Shown here piece by piece: positions 49,870 through 61,500 of a stretch of DNA of 64,000 nt; position 1 is the first letter of the stretch; every line of letters begins with the position of its first letter. Made by a program: the position numbers and the translations under genes. Under the pieces are notes generated by a model, which was given only the letters and a program-made list of their open reading frames with translations, ran no database searches and had not been told where the DNA came from. The stretch comes from Sphagnum compactum (lineage: Eukaryota > Bryophyta > Sphagnopsida > Sphagnales): contig OZ234494.1 in NCBI GenBank assembly GCA_965153455.1, positions 1,364,001 through 1,428,000 of the forward strand, written 5' to 3'.

Positions 49870-50113
49870 CCTTTGTACTTACTGCCTGCCGACGTTTTTC
49901 CTTGTGCGGGATTCCATAGCGCGCAAGCCTTTCTTCCCGCTGCTCTGCAAGTGTCGTGTCTGCTTACGATCTGTTGCTCCAGTGAGGTACTTCACGCTCA
50001 TTGCAGGCTAATGAATCTGTCCTGTGTTTGCCGTAGCTTCTGTTGACGCTTTGTTTGTTGCTTTTCAATCTGCTGAGGAAGAAAGAAAGTCTCAGGTAGA
50101 GAAGAAGAAAGGA

Positions 50114-50154
<41 letters not shown>

Positions 50155-50775
50155 AGCTAGCTAGCTACATATTTTGTGTGTTTTTGTTGTGAAGACAGCA
50201 GACGAGACCTCGAGGAGGCGTGTTTTTCTCCTTTTGCAGCTGCGGGGCCTTCTTCTTCTTCTCGCTTCTTCTTGTCGGTATTATTAGGACAGAGTGAAGC
50301 CCGCATTGTTTGAAGTTGCTTTGCTTGTGTGCGTGCTTTTTGTAGTGTCGACGTTTTGTGCGGATTCCATAGCGCGCAAGCTTTTATTCCCGCTGCAAGT
50401 GTCTTGTTTCCCTGCGATCTGTGGCGCCACTGAGGTACTTCTCGCTCATTGCAGGCTCACAAATCCGTTCTGTGTTTTCCGTAGCTTCTGGTGCCGCTCT
50501 GTTTTTTGCTGTTTCAATCCGCTGAGGAAGAAAGAAAGAAGGCCATAGGTAGATAAGAAGTAAAAAGGGGGAGAGACAGAAGATAGACAGACACAGAGGG
50601 AGCTACCTAGCTACATATTTTGTGTGTTTCTGTTGTGCAAGACGGTAGACGAGACCTAGAGGAGCAGTATTTTCCTCCTTTTGCAGCTGCGGGGTTTTCT
50701 TGTTGTTGTTTTCAGAGGTATTAGGACAGATTGAAGCCCTCATTGTTTGAAGTTGCTTTGCTTCGTTAGCAGAGA
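49870..50775 (+). repeat. Direct duplication (about 450 bases) of the SPIRAL1 leader region
   Basis: Copy A (about 49870-50335) and copy B (about 50325-50775) align end to end. ATTCCATAGCGCGCAAGC lies at 49911 and 50364, TGCTGAGGAAGAAAGAAAG-like words and GACGAGACCT follow, then GCAGCTGCGGGG at 50236 and 50683, and CATTGTTTGAAGTTGCTTTG at 50304 and 50741. Offsets are 453, 447 and 437 bases. Copy A also contains the long GA microsatellite. This is probably a duplicated promoter or first non-coding exon. Confidence 0.82.
50116..50152. repeat. GA microsatellite in the SPIRAL1 leader
   Basis: A run of about 18 GA units is followed directly by four copies of GCTA. It sits in copy A of the duplicated leader; copy B has only a degenerate GA stretch at the matching position. 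Confidence 0.9.
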
Positions 50776-51173
50776 GTAGTTGAGGAGCCTCGGAGAAGAG
50801 TGTTTGTTGTTGTTAGTAGTCAGGTGCTTTGTCTTTTTTCTGCTGTAATGAAAAGTCTATCTGAAGGACTCTGCATTCTATTGTTTTGTTTGTTCAGAAG
50901 GATCTTGTTTCATGGTGCTTTGTTGCTGCATTCTAGGGTTTCCATAAAATGAAATAGCATCCTCTTGACCTAGTGTTTTGTGTCAGAGGTTCTGGATAAC
51001 ATCAGTTTGTTGTGATTCTTCAGGCTGTGGTGATGCTGATGGAAAATGTTCATCTTGTGAACTCCCGTACCAAGATCTACTTTGCTTGACCTTTTGTTTT
51101 GGTGCGCTGTGGTTTTTCAGAATCCAAGGCATTTCGTTTTTCCTTTGTCCTTCCTGAAAAGCGAAAATACAAA

Positions 51174-52019
51174 ATGGTGCGGGGTGGAAGCAGTGGAGGA
51201 GGACAAAGCTCATTGGGCTATTTGTTTGGATCGACAGAGACTGCTCAGCCAAAGCCTGTAGGAAGGGCAGCTGCACAGCCTCCACAGCCCACAGTAGCTG
51301 AGCAGCGGCCTGCAGGGCTGGCCAGGAATCCTCCCCCTGAGGAGAAACCTGCCTTGGCTCCTGTCAAAGCCGGGGAGGACAGTGGGACCTCACTTGATAT
51401 GGGAGGACAGAACAAAATGGGAAGAAACTCCAATAACTATCACCGTGCTGATGGCCAGAACACTGGCAACTTCATCACTGTGAGTTTTCCAATCCTACTA
51501 CTTGAGCTCCATGTTAATCTCGATAGTATAATGTGCTCTGCAGCTCTGTCTTTGTCAGCTCAAACACCTGACAATGTTGCTGGTCATAACCTTGCCATCC
51601 TGTCCGCTGTCTGTTTCTGAAGGAAGCCATCTTTTTCTCCCTCAGCAAATCAACCAGCGAAACCTTGTGATTGAAACTGCATTCCCACTCTGGATCTCCA
51701 CATTTGCTCCAGACCTCTCTTATGCAGCGCTTCATTCTTTCCTATTTGCTTGGTTTGAAATGGCCTTATTTATATGCAACAGCACCTATAACATCGGCAG
51801 CTTCTCTTTTGCCTCCCTGGACCTCTCTTTACTAGACTTTGTAAGGAGAAAGCACTTCTATTCCTTGTCTAAGCCAAGTCAATATGAGTCCTGTAAGTAA
51901 ACATGATGTCTCATGACATTTCATGCAATGTTATCTTGGCACAGGATCGGCCAACAACGAAGGTACATGCAGCTCCAGGAGGGGGGTCATCTTTGGGGTA
52001 TCTTTTTGGTGGGAACTAA
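51174..52019 (+). CDS. SPIRAL1-like microtubule-associated protein
   Basis: Two exons, 51174-51479 and 51945-52019, are joined across a 465-base GT-AG intron (donor GTGAGT, acceptor GGCACAG) to give 126 residues. The N-terminus has the family signature GGGQSSLGYLFG (residues 9-20) and the C-terminus repeats it as APGGGSSLGYLFGGN. Between them are a Pro/Ala-rich linker and the conserved NNYHRADGQNTGNFIT then DRPTTKVHAAPGG. SPIRAL1 proteins bind cortical microtubules and are needed for straight anisotropic cell expansion in plants. Length and gene structure (intron just before DRP) fit the family. The start ATG is the only one that gives the conserved N-terminus. The leader is duplicated upstream, so more than one transcription start is possible. 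Confidence 0.95.
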
Positions 52020-55000
52020 GTGTATTTGACATGATAACAATGTCATGGTGCTTAAGAGACATAGATTGCATTGTTTTGCAATGCCACAGTATATTCAATC
52101 ACTGGCTAGTTTATGTGGTGGGAGACAAACTTGGTCTTGAATAACCTCTTGCACTTTGGCAACCTGTATTTCAAAATGCTTTACTCAGGATTCTTATAAG
52201 TTTGTAATTGTTGTTAATGAGCTTCTCTGGTGCTTCATTATGCCTCTGGATCTCAAGCATTCAGTGCCTTCTGCCTTGACATAATAGCTGAAACACTTGG
52301 GGATTGTGTGATAGTGAATGTTGCAGAAATTGGAGCTCTTGTTATTACCTATGATGGTCCTTTCCAATCTGGGGTCTCTTGTCAATTTATCCATGTTCTG
52401 ATTTTGTAGTCACATAATATGAATTCAATTTGCACAAAACCTTTCAAGCATTGTCAGTTAAGCTTAACTGAGTATTCAGGTTTCTGCGATTTAGTATTAA
52501 ACACATGCTTTTGGGTCCATACCAGCTTCAAACTGGTAATCGAGGTGTTTTATACTCATTGAAATGTTTTTTGGCTTCATATGAGCTTTTGACCCATTCC
52601 AAGCTCTTCTTGAGCTTCAGCTCCAGGTATCTGCAGGTCCTTTGCTGCCGCTGCAGACTGCTTAACCACCTCAGTATCTCTGGAACTGCAATCACTCCAG
52701 GTCAGCTACCTGCCCCTGATCTATGGTACTCTGGAGAGAACAGATGTACTCTGTGACATTATTGATATGGATCTGAATACTCTGAGACAATTATCACACT
52801 CTTTGATAAGAAACTATATTATGCTTGGAAAATGAAGCTGGTACCCTGCTATTTCTCTGACAAGACAAGCTGGGCCTGCCTGGCACCAGTGGAATGGAAT
52901 TGTTGCTTTCCAGGCCAAGAGAAGAAGTAGAATTCCTGACAGGCTTTAAGAACGATTCCAATTTTTTGCAGGTTTGATTCTGTGTGTCTGGTTTCCTGTT
53001 TCTTGTTCTATTTTCCCACAAGTATGGATGCCACCTTGATCATCCTTTGCTAGTGAACAAATTGATGATACTTGAAGTGGAGAAGGTGGTTGGCAATGTG
53101 TACTTAGAAGTGGATTATGATGTTCATCACACATTATGCAATCTGAATTGGAGAAAGGTGTTTGGTAACGTGAACTAACAGCTCTCTCATGATCCAGGTG
53201 AGAAGCTCTGTTTACCAGAAAGGTGACTAGTTAATTTTTTTGCATGGCTCAGTTGGTGCAATTGGTGAAACTTGGGACCTGAGGAACTTGTATGAAGCGG
53301 CACTGATGCAATTATGTTACGTGAAGGACATGCGGAAGAAAGAAAGAAAGATGTATGGTCTTCAGCAGCCAGTAAATCTTTCTTTCTTTTGAGTAATATT
53401 CGACAATTGCACCACTGGCATAGCTTCTTTTCCTTTGAACTTTATTACGTTCTTTAAGGTTTTAGTGATTAGTGTAAGCTTAAATGGAAATGGCACTTAC
53501 AAAGTTGGTTCATTACCAAATGTGGTGAAAATTTTGTGAAGTTTTTAGCACTAAATTTTGTGAAGTTAGAGGATTCTTAAATTTTCTACTTTCATATCTG
53601 CTCTATAGTCAAATTTGGTTAATCCTTCTTGTGGACGATTGCTAGTTTGCTTACATCACAAAAATAGGAGGAGGAAACAAAAAAAGAAGAAAAAGAACTG
53701 GTTGAGTGTTTTAATTCTCAAATATTTCGACAAAAATATTATTATCTAATAACGAAACTGACCTTAAGGTAAGGTAGTGTGCAAAACATGGGGGCGAAAA
53801 AGAAAAGGAACATTGGGGACAGTGATGCAATGAAATTGGATCTATTCTCTCCACTTTTCATAAGTTGTACACATTACCTACTAAAAGATATGCCTAATTG
53901 TACAATATTTGCAAGCAAACGACATGTAATGTAACGCATGTGCCAAGTGAAAATGAATTGGAACATAATTTACATATCCTTGAAGAATGGATATTTGAGT
54001 GACTAATAAAGAAAAGAAAACCCTATAAATAAAAAATCAAGGATGGGAAACCATTCATCATCATGTGTTATTAAGTTCAATTTTTTGGTACAAAAGGGAA
54101 AGAATGACAATAGAGATCCTATAACTATGCACAATCTTAGACAAAGAAATGTTGGAGCTTGGGTATTGCGCTCCTTCAAGGTGGAGACCTTTCTTGAATA
54201 TTATTGTAGTTGGTTGTTTAACCAAGGTCAAGGTGAAGAGAAAAATGTTTTGAAACCAAACCAAAACATTTAGCAATTGATTCTTACCATTTCGATTTTT
54301 TCGTCTTCTTATTTTAAAACCCTAAGACCCAGAATGGACAGGTTTTGATTCTTGAAATTTTATTAAGAAACACCCAAAACCAACAATGATTTCCCCATTT
54401 TGTAGAAGTTGTGAAACTCAAAATTGACAACTCCCTTACAAACCTAAGAACCAAGCAACACTTGTCATGGTATCGTAACCCCTTTGACAACATCTCATTG
54501 CCTCATATCTAAAAGCATCAACATGAAAAGGATTGTTCCTTTTCTTTCCATTAACTTTTATCACTTCATACAAAGTTATAGTCAATACATCGTGTGTACA
54601 AGCTCATCTACATCATCCTCTCCGATCAAGTTGTGAGCCCAAGATCCGTGAATCCGAAATAAGTTACTCTTGATATGTAGATTACCATAGTAGGTTTGCA
54701 CATTCAACATTAAATAATTATGAGGAAATAAAATCTGGACTTTTGAAATTGTATTATACCTTATTAAGGTGCACTTAGCAAGTAAAAAACTACACATTAA
54801 TCCTATTTTAGTGTATATTGTAGAATCCTTGGAGAAAATATGTTAAATATTTGACCTTAAATGTGTTGAACGTGCCTACCACCTACTATGGTAATCATAA
54901 TTCATCCAAACATGGTTAACCATTGTTCAATTACTTTCAAATTTCAAAAGCTTTTACTATAGTTTTATGGATTTGTTTATTTATTTATGATCTCATGAAA

Positions 55001-57109
55001 GTTAGTTTTTTGACCGCTTCTTACATTAATTTTTCGCATTTTATTTTTTCATGTAGGTAAGTTTACAAAATTCTTGGAAAGTTTCAACAAACTTCAAACT
55101 CAAATTAAAAAGGAATAGTTTGTTGCAAATCCCTTGTTTCAAAAAAAAAAAAAATCACCAAATTTTGGCTACATGAAGCTCCAATATGTAGCCCCCAAAA
55201 ATAGAATGATGCTTAAATTTTCTTATTTTTATATTATGTTTACAGCCAAATTTGAAAAATCATTTTATGGATGGTGATCACTTTAGAAACACCAAAAGAT
55301 TGAAAAACAAATAGGAAAAAACCCAATGAGTTAAGTGATAGTTAACACTCACCTCTACAAAACTCTCCTAGATTTTTGGACATTTGTGTATTTGTGGGGG
55401 AAAATTGAAATTCTTCGTAAAATCCCTCACATTTAGACTCATGTCTAATACTTAGTTTGTTGCTTGACACACATTTGACTTGTTCAAAATGATGAGATGA
55501 TTTTGTTTTGAGAGTTGTTCAAATTAGGTCTGTTTATCAAATTCTTTTAATCAATTAAAGTGGTGTTTTCATGAATGGATTTTCCCCTTGCAAATCACCT
55601 CATCACAAAATATACTACAATTGCAACCACCATGCACCAAATACAATACCTTGATAATACTCACCATGTTGCCAACATGTTTGATCATGAATATTGTACC
55701 CAACTTGCAAATATTTGCAAGTGACAAAGCCATCATCATGATCATTATTTTAAAATTATAAATCGCCCAATCGGTTACACATCACCCTTAAAAAAACACT
55801 ATCTAGTTTAAATGAAGTCCAAGTTGTGTAACAAGATTGGCAATTAATAATGTGTCCCCAATGACTTGCCACAAGGTATTAGGGTAATTTTTAAAAAAAT
55901 TATGCACTATGAAAAACTTGAAAAGTTTAAACACATTCCTTAACTCCATGCAACTGAAATTTTTAAAAAATCAAAATCAAAATTTATTTTATATATCTTT
56001 ATTTTTGTAATGTAATCATATTAGAGTATACTATTTTTCAAGACCTTTTCAATGATTTATAAAAAGCTAAATATTTGAACAATGCTCACTTTTAAATTCA
56101 AAAGTCACCACGGCCCAGACTCAAAGGAAGCCATCACCTTTCCTCATATAATATTATCTACACTTATCTGTGACACTTGCATCCAAATGACTTTTTCTCC
56201 CGGGACTCCTAAAAAAAAAGTCCCGAAACTGTCCCAGTTCCAATATTCAAAATGAGAATGCATTCAAAGTAGTTTTGAAAGTGCCTCCCTTTTCCTCTCA
56301 CACATTTTCATTTGTGTAAAATGCACCTTTCTTTTACAATGACATTGAGTGTTGACTCAATTTCATTTGGAGGCATTTTACTTTGTTAAAATTCTAAGAA
56401 AGACATTTTTGTTGTTTCTTTTAGGAGTTGGTCGAGTACTCAAGTTAGGATCACAACCATCAACTGATTTTCTTTTTTATTAAAAAAAAGTTAGTTCAAA
56501 TTCCACACTAGTTCCTTCTTTATTCACTTTCATAAAATTTCAAACATTTTACAAATTAATGCTCACTCTTTTTATGTTCACATTCAATTTTTTTAATCTT
56601 TTTTACACACCCTCCCCAAGTGTCCAAGATTTGTAAAAAATTGTAAATGTTTATTTTTCTCTTGTATATAAGGAATAATAAAAAAAAAATGAACCCTTCC
56701 TATGCATAGGTAAATAAATGCTCACTCTCATTATGTTCAGATTCCATTTTGTTTTTTACTCACCTTCCAAAAATCCCAAGCCCTTAATAATTTTTTTAAA
56801 AAAACCCATGTTTATTTTTTGTTCTACTTAGGAGACTTGGTATTTGTGTAGCATTTGAAATACAATTTTTGATTTGAAAAGGGAACCCAATTTGTGGTGA
56901 AATATTGTTGGAGACAATGTTTTTTTTTTTTTTTGGGATAATGTTTTTCATTTTTGAAACCAGAATTTGGGATTTTTTAAAAAGTGTAAATTCAAGTAAT
57001 TGTGCTAATTATCAGGGGAAAAATCGTCCAATTTTTATATTAAAAAATGGGAACCAAAAAAAAAACCCTGTTCAGAGACCTAATTTTATTCCTTGTGCTG
57101 TGTTTTCCA
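52020..57109. other. SPIRAL1 3' flank and AT-rich spacer
   Basis: The first part (to about 53.4 kb) has transcribed-looking composition and may hold SPIRAL1 3' UTR; no domain-bearing frame is present. From 53.5 to 57.1 kb the DNA is AT-rich with homopolymer runs. The phrase 'AAATTTTCT(A/T)...ttt' plus 'AGCCAAATTTGA' and 'TGGATG(A)TTGCTAG'-like words recur near 11390-11470, 53570-53650 and 55210-55280, hinting at an old dispersed repeat. Confidence 0.4.
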
Positions 57110-57440
57110 AAAGACCCGAACAGGAGGGTTCTTTTCCAAATTTTCCCAAACGACGGGAACCGGGGGTTCTTTGATTTCCAAAAATTTCCAAAGACCGGAA
57201 CCAAAGGATCTTTGATTTGCCGAAATTTCCCAAGTGATTGGAACAACCGGAGGTTCTCTAGGCTAGCGAATTCCCAAAATTTTCAAAATCCCGGAAACCA
57301 CCGGAGGTTCTCTAGGCTAGTGATTTCCCAAAATTTTCAAAAGCCCGGAAACCACCGGAGGGTCTTTGATTTTCCCAATCTTTTGGATCCGGGGGTTTTC
57401 TTTTACTTTCACTTTTTTCCCCAAAAGACGGAACCGGGGG
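57110..57440. repeat. Tandem repeat, about five copies of a 60-base unit
   Basis: Units carry 'GGAACC(A/G)...GGTTCTTTGATTT' and CCAAAATTTTCAAAA words. The two best copies (near 57250-57365) are almost identical over TTCTCTAGGCTAG and CCCGGAAACCACCGGAGG. The block lies about 1.1 kb upstream of the CNGC start codon and is non-coding in my reading. Confidence 0.75.
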
Positions 57441-57634
57441 GTATGAGCAACAGCCCTCACACTGGGTCACAATGGTTCCTTATTTTCATAAAGCTCGGAG
57501 TTCTCACGGGCGCACCCCGCGATGTTCGCAGGAGGACCCGCGATGTTCCCGTGCTCTGCGCGACAACCGAAATTCGCACGGCAAACAAAGGAAGGAAGAA
57601 TTTTGTGCTACAATCCCGAGAGAGTATGTGCATC

Positions 57635-57636
<2 letters not shown>

Positions 57637-57670
<34 letters not shown>
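57637..57670. repeat. GA microsatellite upstream of the CNGC gene
   Basis: A run of about 17 GA units lies between the 60-base repeats and the exon-like repeats, in the probable leader or promoter of the channel gene. Confidence 0.9.
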
Positions 57671-57674
<4 letters not shown>

Positions 57675-57819
57675 GATAGTGCATCCGTGTTGCAGCGACG
57701 AGAGGGAACAAACGAAGAAGCTTCGAGATGTCGTCGAGATGTGGACAAGGACGGCAGAGAAGGATTTTTGTGTAATCGGGGGGCGGGGAATGGCATTGTT
57801 TCTTCGAGAACATCATCAG

Positions 57820-58510
57820 GGTTTCTTTCGAAACTGGAATAGGACGCTAGTACTAAGTTTTAGTGCTCTTGTTATTATTTTGTCGCATTCAGATACGTTG
57901 TGAGTGTTTTTGGACAAGGATTTTGTGGAGATCGAGTCCGATTTCTCAGTAATAGGTAGCAGCGAGCCCACTTCGCCAGAAGCTGAACATGTTTCTGTTG
58001 AAACTGGAATAGGAAGAAGATAGTATGTTGTAGTGTTGTTGTTTTTCCTTTCCCAGCATTACGTTGTGATTGTTTTTGGACAAGGACTCTGTGGAGATCG
58101 AGTCGGATTTATCGGTAATAGGTAGCAGCGAGGAACTGAACGTGTTTCTTTCTTGGCGAGAAGTTGAAACATGTTTCTGTCGAAACTGGAATAAGGAAGA
58201 TAGTGTGTTTTAGTGTTGTTATTGTTGTTTTTCTTTTGCCACTAGTACGTTGTGAGTATTTTTGGACAAGGACTTTGAGGAGATCGAGTCCGATTTATCA
58301 GTAATAGGTAGCAGCGAGGAACTGAACATGTTTCTTTCTTGGCGAGAAGCTGAAACATGTTTCTTTCGAAACTGGAATAGGACGATAGTGTGTTCTATTG
58401 TTATTATTGTTGTTTTTTTCCCCCGGTATTAGGTTGTGAGTGTTTTTGGACAAGGATTCTGTGGGGAGTCGACAGCCAGTTTTCAGTAATAGCAGCGAAC
58501 CAGTTCGCAA
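57820..58510 (+). repeat. Tandem array of about four exon-like 166-186 base units leading into the CNGC gene
   Basis: The phrase ACGTTGTGAGTGTTTTTGGA or a near variant occurs at 57895, 58061, 58247 and (as AGGTTGTGAG...) 58431. Each is followed by GACAAGGA, 'GTGGAGATCGAGTC', 'CAGTAATAGGTAGCAGCGA' and 'TTTCTTTCGAAACTGGAATA'. Each copy is preceded by a T-rich tract ending in an AG, so every unit looks like a splice acceptor plus exon. The last copy runs directly into the first coding exon. Confidence 0.85.
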
Positions 58511-58527
58511 GAAGCTTGAAACGTCCG

Positions 58528-61500
58528 ATGACGACCGAGAACAAGAAGTTCGTGAGGTTACTACTTTCTGTGGCATTGACATTTGGCTTTGTCTTCCTCT
58601 TGAATTCACGGATATGCTTTGTTTTGTTTTGTCTTCCTCCTGCTGCTTAGACGAGAGGGTTGAATTTTGCTTTCCTGATGATGATTTGCCGTCTTGGACC
58701 GGTCGTTGTGATAGCAGGTTTTTCAACGAGTATGACTCGGAGAGATCACTCGGATCTGAAAGGGAGTCCATGAAGCCATTGCGAGTGGCAAGTCCGTCCT
58801 CGGCCGTCAAGAAGGGATGGCTGAAGGGCTCAAGCCGGCTAAGGAAAGTAGGAAGGTCGTTGCGGCTTGTTCCTTCCCGGGTATACTCCGAGGATTTTCA
58901 GGGGCAATCACAGATCACAATCCTTGATCCCGGCAGCAAATTCTGCCAGCAATGGAACAAGTTCTTTGTGATCTCTTGCCTTGTTGCTATCTTTGTAGAT
59001 CCCCTCTTTTATTACCTTCCAGTTGTGGATGGATTTCAACCGGTTTCAGCTGGTGGAGGTGGAACATGCATCACCATATCTAGAAAGCTGGCAATATCGG
59101 TGACTGTGTTTCGCACCATCACTGACACTCTCTACTTGATTCACATGGCTCTTCAATTCCGGACAGCATTCATTGCACCTTCCTCTCGCGTGTTTGGCCG
59201 AGGTGAGCTTGTGGTGGATCCCCATAAGATTGCGATGCGGTACTTGAAGAAGGACTTTTGGCTGGACTTTGTGGCACTCTTACCTCTTCCCCAGGTACTC
59301 CCAATTTCACAACTATGTGGCTTTGTCTTCATTAGATTCAGATGGGCTTTTTAAAATTCCAACACTGATGTGAATGGGCTTCTAATAATGCCCTGTGGAA
59401 TGCATGAGAAATAATACATCCTAAACCTCTTGAATCATTGATTGTTGGGTATGCAGCTGGTTATATGGATCATAACACCAACAATGTCTGGCTCAACTGC
59501 AGTTGCCACCAAGAATATGCTAGGGTTCATTGTATTTTTCCAGTATCTGCCTCGCCTCTTTCGAATTTTCCCTTTGACATCTCAAATGGTTAGAAATACA
59601 GGGGTGCTGATGGAAACTGCTTGGGCAGGTGCTGCTTACAATCTACTGCTGTATTTACTCGCAAGTCATGTAAGTCCTCTTCTTTTCTCACTCATTTCCA
59701 GCTATACATACACAGGAAGCAGTGACAGTTTTGAGGGAGGCAGGATCGTGTGTAGACAGGATGGCAGACACATCATCTGATGGTGAATGTATAATTGCAG
59801 CTGACTTGTATGTTATTTCAACACTAGTTTAATCAATCTCTTTTCTAGAGGTGCTAAGGTAAGAATGTCTTTTTCTGTACAGTTTGTCTCTTCAAGAAGC
59901 TGTTGAAAGACAACTTAACAAATATATAGTAAGCAAAAAGAGATTCTAGGAGTAAATGTAACCTTGAGTGAATGGAAACAAAAAGAGTCCTTGAATTTGT
60001 CAAGGTGAAAATCCAAGCTTTGCACTTAAGCCATGGTGGTGATTCCAAACACACTTAAAGATTCCAGCTTTCTTTGAGTCTTACCTACATGAACAAATGT
60101 AGCTTCTCTCTTTGATGCTACCCAACATGACTGAATCCTCCCATTCCTCCAACAAATATGGCAGAAACTCAGGATTAAGGTGTTTATATGTTAGTTTGCC
60201 TGAAAATGTGGGGTGGATTATTACCTACTTCTCTACACCCACTGTGAGGAGCTGATAAATTCAGTGGGGAGTCATGGCAGCTCGTCACTGCAATTCAAGA
60301 TGAAGGTGATGATCTGGAACTTTGTGAGTGACACTCATAAGGTTATGACCACACTCATTGTTGTGGTGGTTCACAAAATGTGGTGTTGTAGAATTTTTCT
60401 CTGCAATTTTGCAGATATGAGGAAATGTAGTAGTAACTTTTTGCTCATCTGTAAGAAGCTTATGTTGTTTCAGTTGTCAACAGAATTATTGTTCTTGAAG
60501 GTACTTATGTCAAGACTAGTTTGTTCGAATGTGAAGTTTCAACCTGTGATAGCTGTTTCAATGTGACCAATAAGTTTAAAACAAAGTGTGGCCCTCATTG
60601 TCCTTCTCTTGTGGGGGTTGGAGGTCCATATGAACCCCATGAAGCTTAGGTTCATCAAAAGCAGCTAATTCTACTCTTCTCACAGAAGTTTCTAAGTGGG
60701 CAGCTTCTTTCTAAAAAGTTATCCTGCCAGTGGTCAATCAGTTGCCAAGTTACAGCAAGTGTGGTGTTTGCCCTCTCATAATACATGGATTTGAAAGAAT
60801 TCCTCAAGAGTAGTTGAAGTCATCAAGTTCTTGTATCCCTCAAGATCTAATGCTGTCAAATCATCACCCCTATTGCTGTAGTCCTTTGATTTCTCAACTC
60901 TTCACACGAGTATTAACCTATGAGATTTGAAATCTAGAATAGAAAGTTCTAGTTGATAGAGTTTTTGATAGGATTAGTGAGTCCCATTATTCCAGATATT
61001 TGTTAATCCCAAGGGTAGCTCTTAATTTTATGTTTGCTTAAATCATCGCAAGTATTAAGCTATCAGATTTGGGAGCTAGTATGAAAGTTCTAGGTAATTG
61101 AGGTTTTGATAGGATGATTGGGTCCCATCATTCCAAATTTTTGTTGCTTCTGAGGATAGCTCTTAAGTTCATTTTGAGTGAAATCATAAGTTTGGAAAAA
61201 CCATCAGTACCTATGAGCAGGATATCTGATGTTAAACCTGTTGGTGGTAGGTTCATTTTAGTACCTTTGAGGGGAAGGAGAGAGAGTCAGGATGGCAGGC
61301 ACATCACTTAAGGCCATCTGCAGGTGTAAGGTGCATGCTGGAAGTGTCAGAGGGATGGACAGGAATAGACAAGATGGGAGACTCAACATTTGAGAGTGTA
61401 CCTGCAGGTAGTAGGTGCATGCTGGTACTTCCTAGCAGTGGACCGCCAAGTCACATGCTGGAGAATGTTATGCCAGCAAGAGGCAAATTGTACCAATGCA

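Noticed and set aside
57522-57903. Several frames of 106-143 codons across the GA run upstream of the CNGC gene
   Set aside because: They are kept open by Arg/Glu translation of the GA microsatellite and differ in every frame and strand.
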